Shown: positions 42,999-53,054, numbered from the stretch's first letter. The stretch is 53,200 nucleotides of DNA from Flavobacterium silvisoli (GCF_004329815.1 NZ_SJPE01000017.1:1426-54625); one strand, 5' to 3'. The notes: generated from the letters alone by a model not told the origin. Program-made: numbers and translations.

Positions 42999-44036
42999 AT
43001 GAAATCAAATTGGAGCAAAATAATGGTGCTGTTTTTATTGACAGGCCTTTTTACAAATTGTACTTCACAAAAATCATCCTCCAAAAATTCGGCTGTATCG
43101 GTAGCCAAGTACATCAACACCATTTCAACCGAAAGTTTGCAAAAAAATTTAACCGTTATTGCCTCTGATGAAATGGAAGGGCGTCAAACCGGTAGTGAAG
43201 GGCAAAAAAAAGCCGGCCGTTATATGATTGATTTTTATAAAAGTCATGGCATCTCTTTTCCGAAAGGAGCCACTGATTACTACCAACGCATACCAGCGGC
43301 TTTCTTAAACGCAAAACGCAACGAAGGCTTACCGGATTCTGAGAACATTTGGGCTTACATAGAAGGCTCTGAAAAACCGGAAGAAGTAGTTGTAATTTCG
43401 GCACATTATGACCATGTTGGCATCAAAAACGGGGAAATATACAACGGTGCCGATGACGATGGCTCGGGAACGGTTGCTATTATGGAAATGGCAGCAGCAT
43501 TTCAAAAAGCTAAAAATGAAGGACATGGTCCTAAGCGTTCAATCCTGATTCTGCATGTTACGGGCGAAGAACACGGCTTACACGGTTCGCGTTATTATTC
43601 CGAAAACCCATTGTTTCCGCTTGCCAATACCGTTGCCGATGTCAATATTGACATGATAGGACGCCGCGATGATTTTCATAAAGATTCGAATAATTATGTT
43701 TATGTTATTGGCTCTGATTACTTGTCTAGCGACTTGTACACCATTTGCGAAAGCGTAAATAAAGAGTTCACTCACCTCACTTTGGATTACAAATACAACG
43801 ACAAAAAAGATCCTAATCGTTTTTATTACCGCTCGGATCATTACAATTTTGCCAAAAACGGCATCCCGTCGGTATTTTTATTCAACGGTACTCACGCCGA
43901 TTATCATAAAGCTACGGATGAAGTAAGTAAAATAGAATTTGATGCGCTGACCAAACGAACTCAATACGGATTTGCCATTGTCTGGGAAATTGCTAACCGA
44001 AAAGATAAATTGGTAGTAGATAAAAAAGACGAATAA
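42999..44036 (+). CDS. M28 family metallopeptidase (lipoprotein)
   Basis: 345 residues with lipobox LFTNC (Cys about 21). Zinc-binding motifs occur in family order: SAHYDHVG (about 134), GADDDGSGT (about 149), TGEEHGLHGSRYY (about 189), an Asp in DVNIDMIGR and a His in SDHYNFAKNGIP (about 286). It is a probable aminopeptidase in the periplasm or on the outer membrane. It is followed by a strong terminator. Confidence 0.93.
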   Translation: MKSNWSKIMVLFLLTGLFTNCTSQKSSSKNSAVSVAKYINTISTESLQKNLTVIASDEMEGRQTGSEGQKKAGRYMIDFYKSHGISFPKGATDYYQRIPAAFLNAKRNEGLPDSENIWAYIEGSEKPEEVVVISAHYDHVGIKNGEIYNGADDDGSGTVAIMEMAAAFQKAKNEGHGPKRSILILHVTGEEHGLHGSRYYSENPLFPLANTVADVNIDMIGRRDDFHKDSNNYVYVIGSDYLSSDLYTICESVNKEFTHLTLDYKYNDKKDPNRFYYRSDHYNFAKNGIPSVFLFNGTHADYHKATDEVSKIEFDALTKRTQYGFAIVWEIANRKDKLVVDKKDE

Positions 44037-44068
44037 CCGAATTGAAAACTGCGAAATTATATAAACAA

Positions 44069-44096
44069 AAAAAGCCTCCGATACCGGAGGCTTTTG
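44069..44096. terminator. Bidirectional terminator between the M28 gene and tRNA-His
   Basis: AAAGCCTCCG and CGGAGGCTTT pair around ATAC with flanking A and T runs. It serves both the M28 peptidase gene and the oppositely directed tRNA-His. Confidence 0.93.
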
Positions 44097-44103
44097 CTTT
44101 TTG

Positions 44104-44178
<75 letters not shown>

Positions 44179-44264
44179 ATTTGTTTTACAAGAAAAGCCG
44201 TAGCTTCATTTGCGAGTGCAAATATAGTGTAAAAGTTATCTTTTGCAAAGATTTTTTTCTTTTT

Positions 44265-44981
44265 TTAAATCAAATCTCCTAAGCTCTTGACAGCCACGTA
44301 TCTCTCTACTGTAAAGCCCTCAGCATACTCCACTCCAACCAATCTTCCGAAGTCCTGAGTGCGGTAATGAATGCTGTCTAAAAAGTTCTTGGTAGCAATA
44401 GGCGTTATCGGTTCCTTAGAATTTTCGGAATAAAACTGAGAAGCATAAGCCAAAATAGACTCTTTCTTTTTATCTATAAAATCCGAAATATCGACTACAA
44501 AATCGGGCTCCAGGTTTTTCCATTGCAAATAATGGTAGACCACTTTAGGACGCCAGGCTTCCTGAGCTTCCCCGTCAAGTTCGGTTTCAATACGTCGTAA
44601 ACCGGATAGAAAGCAGGCGTCAGAAACCAGTTTACTGCCTTTGCCATGGTCGATGTGTCGATCATCAACAGCATTGCACAAGACTATCTCAGGGCGGTAT
44701 TTGCGAATCATTTTGATGATTTTCATCTGATGAGCTTCATCATTTACGAAAAAACCATCGCGCATATTAAGGTTTTCACGGACAGCAACTCCCAATATTT
44801 CGGCAGCCAGACATGCTTCGGCATCTCTTATCTCAGCAGAACCACGAGTACCGAGTTCGCCGCGGGTTAAGTCAATTATTCCCACTTTTTTACCCAGCGA
44901 AATTTCTTTGGACAAGGTTCCGCTGCAACCCAATTCAACATCATCGGGATGTGCCCCGAAAGCAAGTATATCTAATTTCAT
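44265..44981 (-). CDS. bshB1: Bacillithiol biosynthesis deacetylase BshB1
   Basis: A 238-residue LmbE/PIG-L-fold zinc deacetylase. AHPDDVELGC (zinc ligands H11 and D14) opens the protein. LTRGELGTRGS and the zinc-ligand region DDRHIDHGKGS (about 106-116) follow. FVVDISDFIDKKKESILAYASQF is typical of the BshB1 subgroup. It removes acetate from GlcNAc-malate in bacillithiol synthesis. bshA and bshC are not in the window. Confidence 0.93.
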   Translation of the reverse strand: MKLDILAFGAHPDDVELGCSGTLSKEISLGKKVGIIDLTRGELGTRGSAEIRDAEACLAAEILGVAVRENLNMRDGFFVNDEAHQMKIIKMIRKYRPEIVLCNAVDDRHIDHGKGSKLVSDACFLSGLRRIETELDGEAQEAWRPKVVYHYLQWKNLEPDFVVDISDFIDKKKESILAYASQFYSENSKEPITPIATKNFLDSIHYRTQDFGRLVGVEYAEGFTVERYVAVKSLGDLI

Positions 44982-45031
44982 TGTTTCATAATTTGTGGAT
45001 ACAAAAATAATGTAAATAAAAAACCAACATT

Positions 45032-46099
45032 TTAAAAATCCAGTACTTTTTTCATCGTCATTGATTTGTTGACTGTTTCCACGTATTCATCAGCCGGAAT
45101 ACTGTCTTTGGTAATGCCGCAACCAACAAAAAGTTCGGCCGTATCACCAACAATTTTCATAGAACGTAAATTCACGAACAAATCGGATTGACGGGTCCTG
45201 AAACTGGCCAAATCGATATTGAACTCTCCCAAAAATCCCGAATAATATTCCCGATGGTAGCCTTCATTTTTCACTATAAAATCTTTGGCTGAAGCTTTAG
45301 GCAAACCACATACTGCCGAAGTAGGGTGCAGTGCTGCAATAATGTTTGAAAGCGATTTTTTTGATTTAGCTTTGGCTGAAATGTCGGTTTTAATATGCCA
45401 AATAGTACCCGCCTGCACCGAATAGGGACTGGAAAAAGTAAGCTCGGTTACCCAATTTTGCAATCCGTCTAAAATAAAATCAGTAACCAACTGTTGCTCT
45501 TCTTTTTCTTTTTGATGCCACACTAATTGGGTTTCATTGGCGGCCAATTGGGTTCCGGCAAGTGCAACGGTTTGAATATTTTTATCGTTAATTTTTAAAA
45601 ACTGTTCCGGAGTAGCACCCATCCACATGCCTATTTTCGGGTGAAAAAAACAATATTTAAATGCTGATGGGTAATGCTGCGTCAACTTTCTGAAAACAAT
45701 TTCTAAATTGAACGAGCTGAGCTTTACCGTCTCTTTGCGCGACAAGACCACTTTTTGAAATCGGTTATCTTCAATGGCTTCAACTCCTTTTTGCACTAAA
45801 GCTTCAAAATCATTTTTTGCTTTTTCGTCAAAATTGACCGATTTATCACTCTCGACATGATAGTTGGTGTGGTAAATTCGTTCTACCATGACATCGGAAT
45901 ATTTTTGAGAAATATACGGAATAGCCTCACCATCAAAAGGAGCAAACACAAAACCGGTTTCCTGAAAATCCTCCAGAAAATAAAGATGGTCATTGTTTTG
46001 AAAAAGCCCCACCATACTCTCCGAATTGGGTTTGCAGAACAATACAAAAGGTAATTGCTGTTCTTGGTGAATCCTGATTTTTAGGAATAAGTCCGTCAT
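45032..46099 (-). CDS. menF: Isochorismate synthase (MenF-type)
   Basis: A 355-residue chorismate-binding enzyme that converts chorismate to isochorismate. The C-terminal catalytic domain includes FQKVVLSRKETV (about 113), GMWMGATPEQFLK (about 155), ALAGTQ (about 178), LHPTSAVCGLPK (about 258) and GYHREYYSGFLGEFN (about 278), in family order. It probably feeds menaquinone. Siderophore synthesis is an alternative, but the adjoining hotdog thioesterase suits the menaquinone path. Its ATG overlaps the thioesterase stop (TGATG). Confidence 0.9.
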   Translation of the reverse strand: MTDLFLKIRIHQEQQLPFVLFCKPNSESMVGLFQNNDHLYFLEDFQETGFVFAPFDGEAIPYISQKYSDVMVERIYHTNYHVESDKSVNFDEKAKNDFEALVQKGVEAIEDNRFQKVVLSRKETVKLSSFNLEIVFRKLTQHYPSAFKYCFFHPKIGMWMGATPEQFLKINDKNIQTVALAGTQLAANETQLVWHQKEKEEQQLVTDFILDGLQNWVTELTFSSPYSVQAGTIWHIKTDISAKAKSKKSLSNIIAALHPTSAVCGLPKASAKDFIVKNEGYHREYYSGFLGEFNIDLASFRTRQSDLFVNLRSMKIVGDTAELFVGCGITKDSIPADEYVETVNKSMTMKKVLDF

Positions 46100-46521
46100 C
46101 AGCGTCGGGGTAAAATCATGTTCGTCAATTTACAAAGCGAAACCAATTTGCCGTTTTCATCGGTAATTTTGATTTCCCAAAGATGAAGGCTTCTCCCCTG
46201 ATGCAGAATTTTGGCTGTGCAATACACCATCCCTTCTCTTTTACTTCTCAGGTGATTGGCAGAAATTTCAATTCCTCTAGCCTCTTGCTTTTCAGGATTG
46301 ATAAACAACATGGAAGCGGCACTGCCGACACTTTCGGCCAAAGCTACCGAGGCTCCACCGTGCAACAATCCCATCGGTTGGTGTACTCTTGGGTTGACCG
46401 GCATTTTGGCTGTAAGGAAATTTTCGCCGGCATCTATGTATTCAATTTCCAAGGTTTCCATTAAGGTGTTTTTGCTCCAATCGTTGCAGAGTTGAAGCAT
46501 TTTTTCTTTATCAAAAGACAT
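46099..46521 (-). CDS. menI: PaaI-type hotdog thioesterase, probable DHNA-CoA thioesterase
   Basis: 140 residues with one hotdog domain. HQPMGLLHGGASVALAESVGSAAS (about 46-69) contains the HGG motif and catalytic Glu. EISANHLRSKREGMVYCTAKILHQGRSLHLWEI follows, as in the MenI/YbgC group. It releases CoA from 1,4-dihydroxy-2-naphthoyl-CoA in menaquinone synthesis. It leads a two-gene operon with the isochorismate synthase gene, with a one-base overlap. A different acyl-CoA substrate is possible. Confidence 0.85.
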   Translation of the reverse strand: MSFDKEKMLQLCNDWSKNTLMETLEIEYIDAGENFLTAKMPVNPRVHQPMGLLHGGASVALAESVGSAASMLFINPEKQEARGIEISANHLRSKREGMVYCTAKILHQGRSLHLWEIKITDENGKLVSLCKLTNMILPRR

Positions 46522-46731
46522 ATCTTTTTTTTGTAAAATTACTATTTATTTGACTTTGTAAAACAATTTTAAGATTCCTTATTCTTTCATTTATACTAAA
46601 ATTGAATTTTATTCGTTATGAAGTGTAGCTTATTTTCAATGACACACATTTCGAAATTTTGAAATTAATACCTACATTTACCACCAGAGACCTTTAGGTC
46701 GAATTGTACGAAGTAAAAATTCAAGATACCA

Positions 46732-48270
46732 ATGCGTAAACTTATTATTCTTTTTTTTATTGGTTTAGCCATTACTGTCAGCTCTTGTCGTCAGGACTTT
46801 GTGTTTGAACCAAGCACCGGAGGATTAACTTTTTCAAAAGACACGGTTTATTTAGATACTGTTTTCAACACTATTGGCTCAAGTACTTATACTTTGAAGG
46901 TGTACAATCACAGTGATAAGGATATTAAAATCCCGATTATCCAATTAGGAAAAGGACAGGATTCAAAGTACCGCATGACCGTAGACGGCATGACCGGAGA
47001 CAACAACCGTATTTTTCACAACGTTGAATTATTAGCCAAAGACAGTTTATTTATTTTCATTGAAATCACTAATAATGTACCTAATGTCAATCCGACACAG
47101 TTCCTGTATACCGACCAAATTCAGTTTGATACCGGAGCCAATTTCCAAAAAGTGGAGCTGGTTACGCTGATTCAGGATGCATATTTCCTGTATCCCAAAA
47201 AATTTGACGACGGTACTACCGAAACACTGCCAATAGGAAATGAAGAAATCTATGGTTTTTTCTTGGATGAAAATGACCCGATTAACGGCAATGAATACGT
47301 ATGGGGTAATGATAAACCTTATGTCATTTATGGCTATGCCGCGGTACCCGGTGGCAAGACTTTAAACGTAATGCCGGGAGCCCGAATTCATTTTCATGCA
47401 GACTCCGGTCTGATTGTAGGCAATGGGGCAACTTTGAAAGTAAATGGAGACTATTCGACTACGGCAGCTTTAGAAAATGAAGTCATTTTTGAAGGTGATC
47501 GGCTCGAACCCGAGTATTCCGATGTCCCCGGACAATGGGGAACCATTTGGCTAACCGATGGCAGCACCAATAATGAAATCAATCATTTAACCATCAAAAA
47601 TGCCACCGTAGGTTTACTAATTGACCACAATGACGGCAATTACATGACCATCAAAAACACTCAAATTTATGATTCTTCACTCAGGGGAATTTATGCCAAA
47701 ACAGCTAAAATAAAAGGAGAAAACATTGTCATCAACAATGCCGGGCAATATGCTTTGTCTTGCTCCTTGGGCGGCGCTTACGAGTTTAAACATTGTACTT
47801 TCAATAACAATTGGTCGAGCTCCAATCAGCTGGCGGTACTCATTGACAATTATTATAAAGATGAAAACAACCAGCAGGTAGCCTTTGATTTAGAGCAAGC
47901 CGATTTTTACAACTGTATCATTTTTGGTTCTAACCAAATAGAAATGCTGATGCTGAAAAGTACTGTGAATCCAGATACCAACTGGACAGCGCCATTATTC
48001 AGCCGTTGTCAAATCAAATTTAACAATAGTAACAATGCGTATACCAATGATCCTAATTATGCTTTTCTGAACGATACAGGTAACATTATTAAAAATGGAA
48101 AAACTGATTTTCAAAGCGTGTACAAGAATAAATTAATGATTGGAGAATTATCTGCCGGAAACGGATTTGGTACCAATGTTGGTGTTCCTAAAGATTTAAT
48201 CAACACAACAAGAGTTTCTCCCAACATTGACTTGGGTGCTTATCAGCACATTACTTTCCCGACAAATTAA
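46732..48270 (+). CDS. Right-handed beta-helix lipoprotein, unknown function
   Basis: 512 residues with lipobox ITVSSC (Cys about 19). An N-terminal immunoglobulin-like domain (about 30-150, LDTVFNTIGSSTYTLKVYNHSD) precedes parallel beta-helix coils (about 215-420; INHLTIKNATVGLLIDH, MTIKNTQIYDSSLRGIYAK, IKGENIVINNAGQYALS). It lacks a T9SS domain and is probably attached to the outer membrane. Such folds bind or cut polysaccharides, but no catalytic set is apparent. It precedes purL on the same strand. Confidence 0.8.
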   Translation: MRKLIILFFIGLAITVSSCRQDFVFEPSTGGLTFSKDTVYLDTVFNTIGSSTYTLKVYNHSDKDIKIPIIQLGKGQDSKYRMTVDGMTGDNNRIFHNVELLAKDSLFIFIEITNNVPNVNPTQFLYTDQIQFDTGANFQKVELVTLIQDAYFLYPKKFDDGTTETLPIGNEEIYGFFLDENDPINGNEYVWGNDKPYVIYGYAAVPGGKTLNVMPGARIHFHADSGLIVGNGATLKVNGDYSTTAALENEVIFEGDRLEPEYSDVPGQWGTIWLTDGSTNNEINHLTIKNATVGLLIDHNDGNYMTIKNTQIYDSSLRGIYAKTAKIKGENIVINNAGQYALSCSLGGAYEFKHCTFNNNWSSSNQLAVLIDNYYKDENNQQVAFDLEQADFYNCIIFGSNQIEMLMLKSTVNPDTNWTAPLFSRCQIKFNNSNNAYTNDPNYAFLNDTGNIIKNGKTDFQSVYKNKLMIGELSAGNGFGTNVGVPKDLINTTRVSPNIDLGAYQHITFPTN

Positions 48271-48306
48271 TTTTTAAAAGAGATTTTAGGATTCATTTTT
48301 TTAGCC

Positions 48307-48314
48307 TAAATTTG
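48307..48314 (+). promoter_or_regulatory. -7 box candidate for purL
   Basis: TAAATTTG is an exact match to TAnnTTTG, 29 bases before the purL ATG. The -33 element is poor (no TTG at 17-21 bases). Confidence 0.45.
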
Positions 48315-48343
48315 CAACTACAACAACAACTAATAACTACACA

Positions 48344-51300
48344 ATGATTCATTTCTTCGGAAACGGAAGTGCTGCTGTTTTTGCCGTACAAGCGCAAAAC
48401 GAACTTTCGACAGAAACCCTCTCAAAATTAAACTGGCTTTTTGGCAACGCTCATAAAATAGAAAAATCCGTCCTGACGGATTTTTTTGTTGGCCCCCGGG
48501 CCGCCATGATTACACCCTGGAGTACCAATGCGGTCGAAATCACCCAAAACATGGGGATAGAAGGCATCATCCGAATTGAAGAATTCCAAAAAGTAGCCGA
48601 AAGCTTCACCGACTTTGACCCGATGCTTTTGCAAAAATACGCGGCACTCGATCAGGATATTTTCTCCATCAACCTCCAACCGGAACCGATTCTGGAAATT
48701 GACGACATAGCCGCTTACAACCAACAGGAAGGGTTAGCGTTAAGTCAGGAAGAAGTTGATTATTTGAATGCTGTTGCCTCAAAAATTGGCAGAAAATTAA
48801 CCGACTCTGAGGTGTTCGGATTCTCCCAAGTGAATTCGGAACACTGCCGCCATAAAATTTTCAACGGAACCTTTGTGATTGACGGTGAAGAAAAACCAAT
48901 GTCACTTTTCAAACTCATCAAAAAAACCTCCGCCGAACATCCAAATGATATTGTTTCAGCATATAAAGATAATGTAGCTTTTATCAAAGGTCCGAAAGTG
49001 ACCCAATTTGCCCCCAAAAGCGCAGACAAACCAGACTTTTACGAAACCAAAGAATTCGATTCGGTGATTTCATTAAAAGCGGAAACCCATAATTTCCCCA
49101 CTACTGTTGAGCCGTTTAATGGCGCAGCAACAGGTTCGGGAGGTGAAATTCGCGACAGATTAGCTGGCGGACAAGGTTCACTACCCTTAGCCGGAACAGC
49201 TGTTTACATGACAGCTTATTCGCGTTTAAACCAAAACAGAATTTGGGAAAACGGCATGCCGGAACGAAACTGGTTGTACCAAACGCCGATGGATATACTA
49301 ATTAAAGCTTCGAATGGCGCTTCCGATTTCGGGAATAAATTTGGGCAACCGCTCATTACCGGTTCTATTCTAACTTTTGAACACGAAGAAGAAAACAGAA
49401 AATTAGGTTACGATAAAGTCATCATGCAAGCCGGGGGAATCGGTTACGGAAAATTAGACCAATCCCTCAAAAAGAAGCCGAGCGAAGGAGATCAAATCGT
49501 TATTCTCGGCGGGGAAAACTACAGAATCGGAATGGGCGGTGCCGCGGTTTCCTCTGCCGATACCGGAGCCTTTGGTTCGGGTATTGAGTTGAACGCCATC
49601 CAACGTTCCAATCCCGAAATGCAAAAAAGAGCCGCCAATGCCATTCGCGGTTTGGTGGAAAGCGCTACCAACCCGATTGTTTCCATACACGACCACGGCG
49701 CAGGCGGACATTTAAATTGTCTTTCCGAATTGGTAGAAGAAACCGGCGGGTTAATTGATTTGGATAAATTACCGGTGGGCGACCCCACGCTTTCAGCCAA
49801 AGAAATCATTGGCAACGAATCTCAGGAAAGAATGGGCTTGGTCATTGGATCAAAAGACATCGATACCTTGCGACGCATTGCCGAAAGAGAACGGGCACCG
49901 TTGTATCAAGTGGGAGCAGTCACCGCCAACAAACGTTTCACTTTTGAAGGCAGCCAAACCGGTTTCAAACCGATGGATTTGGCCTTGGAAGACATGTTTG
50001 GCAGTTCGCCCAAAACCATCATGGCCGACAAAACCATAGAAAGAAATTACACCGAATTAGAATATTCAAAAGACTATATTCAGGACTATATAAAAGATGT
50101 TTTAAAATTAGAAGCGGTAGCTTGCAAAGATTGGTTAACCAATAAAGTCGACCGCTGTGTGGGCGGTAGAGTCGCCAAGCAGCAATGCGTGGGGCCGTTA
50201 CAGTTACCGCTAAACAATGTGGGAGTGATGGCACTGGATTTTAACGGTAAAGAAGGCATTGCAACGTCTATAGGCCACGCGCCGATTTCCGCTTTAATCG
50301 ACCCGAAAGCCGGCAGTCGAAATGCCATAGCCGAGGCCTTATCAAACATCGTTTTTGCCCCGTTAAAAGACAACCTGAAAAGTGTTTCTTTATCCGCCAA
50401 CTGGATGTGGCCGTGTAAAAATGAAGGCGAAGACGCGCGTTTGTACGAAGCCGTTGCCGCTTGTTCGGATTTTGCCATTGAACTGGGCATCAACATTCCG
50501 ACCGGAAAAGATTCACTCTCGATGAAACAAAAATACCCGAATGAGGAAGTCATCGCGCCGGGTACCGTGATTGTTTCGGCAGCCGGAAACTGTTCCAACA
50601 TTACCAAAGTGGTGGAACCGGTACTCCAGAAAAACGGGGGATCTATTTACTACATCAACTTATCACAAGACGATTTCAAACTGGGCGGCAGTTCGTTTGC
50701 CCAAACGCAAAATAAAATTGGTACCGAAACACCAACCGTCAAAGATGCTACTTTTTTCAAAACCGCCTTCAATGCGGTACAAGACGTAATCAAAGACCGG
50801 CAAATCTTGGCCGGACATGACATTGGAAGCGGTGGCTTAATCACTACACTACTGGAAATGTGTTTTGCCGATGTGAATCTGGGCGCTGAAATCGATTTCC
50901 ATGCATTGCCCGAAAAAGATTTAGTGAAGATTTTGTTTGCCGAAAATATTGGTCTGGTTCTTCAGGCCAAGGATGATGCCACATTTGAAAACGCATTAGA
51001 CGGTATCGAGTATTTCAAAATTGGAAAAGTAGTGTCTTCCGCAACTTTGCGTATTCAAGATATGATACTTGATATCCCGGCATTACGGGACGATTGGTTT
51101 GAAACTTCATTCTTACTCGATCAAAAACAAACCCAAAACGATAAAGCCCGGGAGCGCTTTAACAATTACAGTCATCAGGCACTACACTACCAATTCCCAA
51201 ATCATTTTACCGGTTTAAAACCAGTTATTGACCAGAGTAAACCGCGTCCGAAAGCAGCCATCATTCGTGAAAAAGGCAGTAATTCCGAACGTGAAATGGC

Positions 51301-51994
51301 CAATGCAATGTATTTGGCCGGTTTTGAAGTCAAAGACGTACACATGACCGATTTGATTTCGGGACGTGAAACCTTAGAAGACATTCAATTCATTGGTGCC
51401 GTGGGTGGTTTCTCGAATTCGGATGTGTTGGGCTCTGCCAAAGGTTGGGCCGGCGCTTTCAAATACAACGAAAAAGCCAACCAAGCCTTAAAGAATTTCT
51501 TCCAGAGAGAAGACACGTTATCGGTTGGTATCTGCAACGGTTGTCAGTTGTTTATGGAATTAGAATTGATCAATCCGGAGCACGAAGTGCATGGTAAAAT
51601 GGCTCATAACGACAGCCGCAAACACGAAAGTATTTTTACTTCGGTAACCGTTCAAGAGAACCATTCGGTCATGCTCAAAACCTTAGCCGGGACTACACTT
51701 GGCGTATGGGTTTCTCATGGCGAAGGGAAATTCCAATTGCCTTATGAAGAACACCAATACAACATCGTGGCCAAATATGCCTACGAAGGCTATCCGGCAA
51801 ATCCCAACGGTTCTGATTATAACACGGCCATGTTGTGCGATAAAACCGGAAGACATTTGGTCATGATGCCTCACATTGAGCGTTCTACGTTCCCTTGGAA
51901 CTGGGCCTACTATCCTGACCGCGGTCAAAAAGACGAAGTATCCCCTTGGATTGAAGCCTTTGTCAATGCCCGGGAATGGCTTGAAAAACAATAA
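48344..51994 (+). CDS. purL: Phosphoribosylformylglycinamidine synthase (large, fused type)
   Basis: A 1216-residue enzyme of purine synthesis that converts FGAR, glutamine and ATP to FGAM. The N-terminal PurS-like part precedes two AIRS-like halves (SQVNSEHCRHKIFNG near 164; ETHNFPTTVEPFNGAATGSGG near 247). The C-terminal class I glutaminase domain starts near residue 965 and has the nucleophile Cys in GICNGCQLF (about 1067) and a His-x-Glu in SHGEGKF. The fused form is typical of Gammaproteobacteria and Bacteroidota, unlike the split PurS/Q/L of Firmicutes. A strong terminator follows. Confidence 0.97.
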   Translation: MIHFFGNGSAAVFAVQAQNELSTETLSKLNWLFGNAHKIEKSVLTDFFVGPRAAMITPWSTNAVEITQNMGIEGIIRIEEFQKVAESFTDFDPMLLQKYAALDQDIFSINLQPEPILEIDDIAAYNQQEGLALSQEEVDYLNAVASKIGRKLTDSEVFGFSQVNSEHCRHKIFNGTFVIDGEEKPMSLFKLIKKTSAEHPNDIVSAYKDNVAFIKGPKVTQFAPKSADKPDFYETKEFDSVISLKAETHNFPTTVEPFNGAATGSGGEIRDRLAGGQGSLPLAGTAVYMTAYSRLNQNRIWENGMPERNWLYQTPMDILIKASNGASDFGNKFGQPLITGSILTFEHEEENRKLGYDKVIMQAGGIGYGKLDQSLKKKPSEGDQIVILGGENYRIGMGGAAVSSADTGAFGSGIELNAIQRSNPEMQKRAANAIRGLVESATNPIVSIHDHGAGGHLNCLSELVEETGGLIDLDKLPVGDPTLSAKEIIGNESQERMGLVIGSKDIDTLRRIAERERAPLYQVGAVTANKRFTFEGSQTGFKPMDLALEDMFGSSPKTIMADKTIERNYTELEYSKDYIQDYIKDVLKLEAVACKDWLTNKVDRCVGGRVAKQQCVGPLQLPLNNVGVMALDFNGKEGIATSIGHAPISALIDPKAGSRNAIAEALSNIVFAPLKDNLKSVSLSANWMWPCKNEGEDARLYEAVAACSDFAIELGINIPTGKDSLSMKQKYPNEEVIAPGTVIVSAAGNCSNITKVVEPVLQKNGGSIYYINLSQDDFKLGGSSFAQTQNKIGTETPTVKDATFFKTAFNAVQDVIKDRQILAGHDIGSGGLITTLLEMCFADVNLGAEIDFHALPEKDLVKILFAENIGLVLQAKDDATFENALDGIEYFKIGKVVSSATLRIQDMILDIPALRDDWFETSFLLDQKQTQNDKARERFNNYSHQALHYQFPNHFTGLKPVIDQSKPRPKAAIIREKGSNSEREMANAMYLAGFEVKDVHMTDLISGRETLEDIQFIGAVGGFSNSDVLGSAKGWAGAFKYNEKANQALKNFFQREDTLSVGICNGCQLFMELELINPEHEVHGKMAHNDSRKHESIFTSVTVQENHSVMLKTLAGTTLGVWVSHGEGKFQLPYEEHQYNIVAKYAYEGYPANPNGSDYNTAMLCDKTGRHLVMMPHIERSTFPWNWAYYPDRGQKDEVSPWIEAFVNAREWLEKQ

Positions 51995-51996
51995 AA

Positions 51997-52028
51997 GAAA
52001 AACCTCCTGAAATTCAGGAGGTTTTTTC
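51997..52028. terminator. Bidirectional terminator after purL
   Basis: AAAAACCTCCTGA and TCAGGAGGTTTTTT pair around AAT. It lies between purL and the convergent outer-membrane protein gene. Confidence 0.95.
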
Positions 52029-52048
52029 ATATATATGAAAAGTATTCT

Positions 52049-52696
52049 CTAAAATCGGTAACCAAGGGTGACCTGATACCACATGTTTTTATACCTCGGT
52101 GTTGTCGAAGTGCCATCGCCATTATTACGCTTTACATCCCAACCGGCTCTGACACCAATCACCAAATGATCTACGTTAAAATCGGCTCCTCCCGTAAGAC
52201 CATAAATGTTCTTACGAATATTGTCATTACTGAATTCATCCTCCTGAGTTGACGAAATGGTACCGCCTTTAAAATTATCCCTCTGTTTCAACAAATAAGA
52301 AAATTGAGGTCCAAATAAAAGTGAAACAGTTTCAGCAGGCTTAAAAGCTACCAAAAGCGGCACATCAATATAATTTGTAGTTCTGGTCATTTCATAGCTA
52401 TTCCCTAAGAATGTACCCGTCGATTTAAACCCCTTTTGAGAAAACAACACTTCGGGTTGCACCCCAAAATACCTGCCTATAGGAATAACGATAAACCCTC
52501 CGGCAGCAAAACCAAATTTTGAATTCGCCACAAAGTCCTTCCCTTCTGAGTCATAAACGTTAGATAAATTAATTCCGCCCTTTATCCCCATGAACATCTT
52601 GTCACGGTTGTCTGCCGTTGGCAACTGATCAGTCTGTGCTATGGCATTTGTTACAACAAACGTAACCATTCCGATGATTAAAATTGCTTTTTTCAT
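52049..52696 (-). CDS. Outer-membrane beta-barrel protein (PorT/porin family)
   Basis: 215 residues with a signal peptide ending near residue 20 (TNAIAQ). The rest is an eight-stranded-type barrel (MFMGIKGGINLSNVYD, FGFAAGGFIVIPIGRYFGVQPEVLFSQKG, YIDVPLLVAF, ending VTLGYRF). The terminal aromatic residue is the usual outer-membrane signal. It matches the Bacteroidota outer membrane protein beta-barrel family that includes PorT, but has no specific feature of the T9SS component, so the role is open. Confidence 0.85.
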   Translation of the reverse strand: MKKAILIIGMVTFVVTNAIAQTDQLPTADNRDKMFMGIKGGINLSNVYDSEGKDFVANSKFGFAAGGFIVIPIGRYFGVQPEVLFSQKGFKSTGTFLGNSYEMTRTTNYIDVPLLVAFKPAETVSLLFGPQFSYLLKQRDNFKGGTISSTQEDEFSNDNIRKNIYGLTGGADFNVDHLVIGVRAGWDVKRNNGDGTSTTPRYKNMWYQVTLGYRF

Positions 52697-52820
52697 AGTT
52701 TCTGTCTTAAGTTAATTGCCTATAATTTGCTGCTTCATAAAAAACAATACGGTAAATTTCGACATAAACTAAGAACGCCTTTTTACAGAACTACAACTAT
52801 AATTTACATAATTATGACGT

Positions 52821-52857
52821 GTCCCCTTGGCCTGCCTTGAGCCTGGCCGAAGGGGAC
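52821..52857. repeat. GC-rich imperfect palindrome, possible dispersed repeat
   Basis: GTCCCCTTGGCC and GGCCGAAGGGGAC form a stem with one bulged base around about a dozen bases. It stands out in AT-rich surroundings between the OMP gene and the rRNA operon end. Only one copy is present in the window, so dispersion is not shown. Confidence 0.5.
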
Positions 52858-52908
52858 CGGGCTATCCATTCTATTCTTTTACTGTTTTTACAGAGAATTT
52901 GCATAAAA

Positions 52909-52940
52909 CAAAAAACCCTTACTATTTCTAGTAAGGGTTT
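52909..52940 (-). terminator. Terminator of the rRNA operon
   Basis: On the minus strand AAACCCTTACTA-GAAA-TAGTAAGGGTTT forms a perfect 12-bp stem with a GAAA tetraloop, followed by more T residues. It is about ten bases past the 3' end of 5S rRNA. Confidence 0.93.
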
Positions 52941-52947
52941 CCAAAAA

Positions 52948-53054
52948 AAGGCGGCGACATACTCTCCCACATTACTGCAGTACCATCTGCGCAGTCGGAC
53001 TTAACTTCTCTGTTCGAGATGGGAAGAGGTGAGCCCCGACGCAATAACCACCTT
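52948..53054 (-). rRNA. rrf: 5S ribosomal RNA
   Basis: About 106 nt on the minus strand, beginning at GGTGGTTATTGCGTCGGGGC and ending ATGTCGCCGCC. Helix I pairs GGTGG with the 3' CCGCC. The central TCTCGAACAGAGAAG and loop regions are typical of 5S. The ends are estimated to within a few bases. The 23S gene should lie beyond the window edge. Confidence 0.93.
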
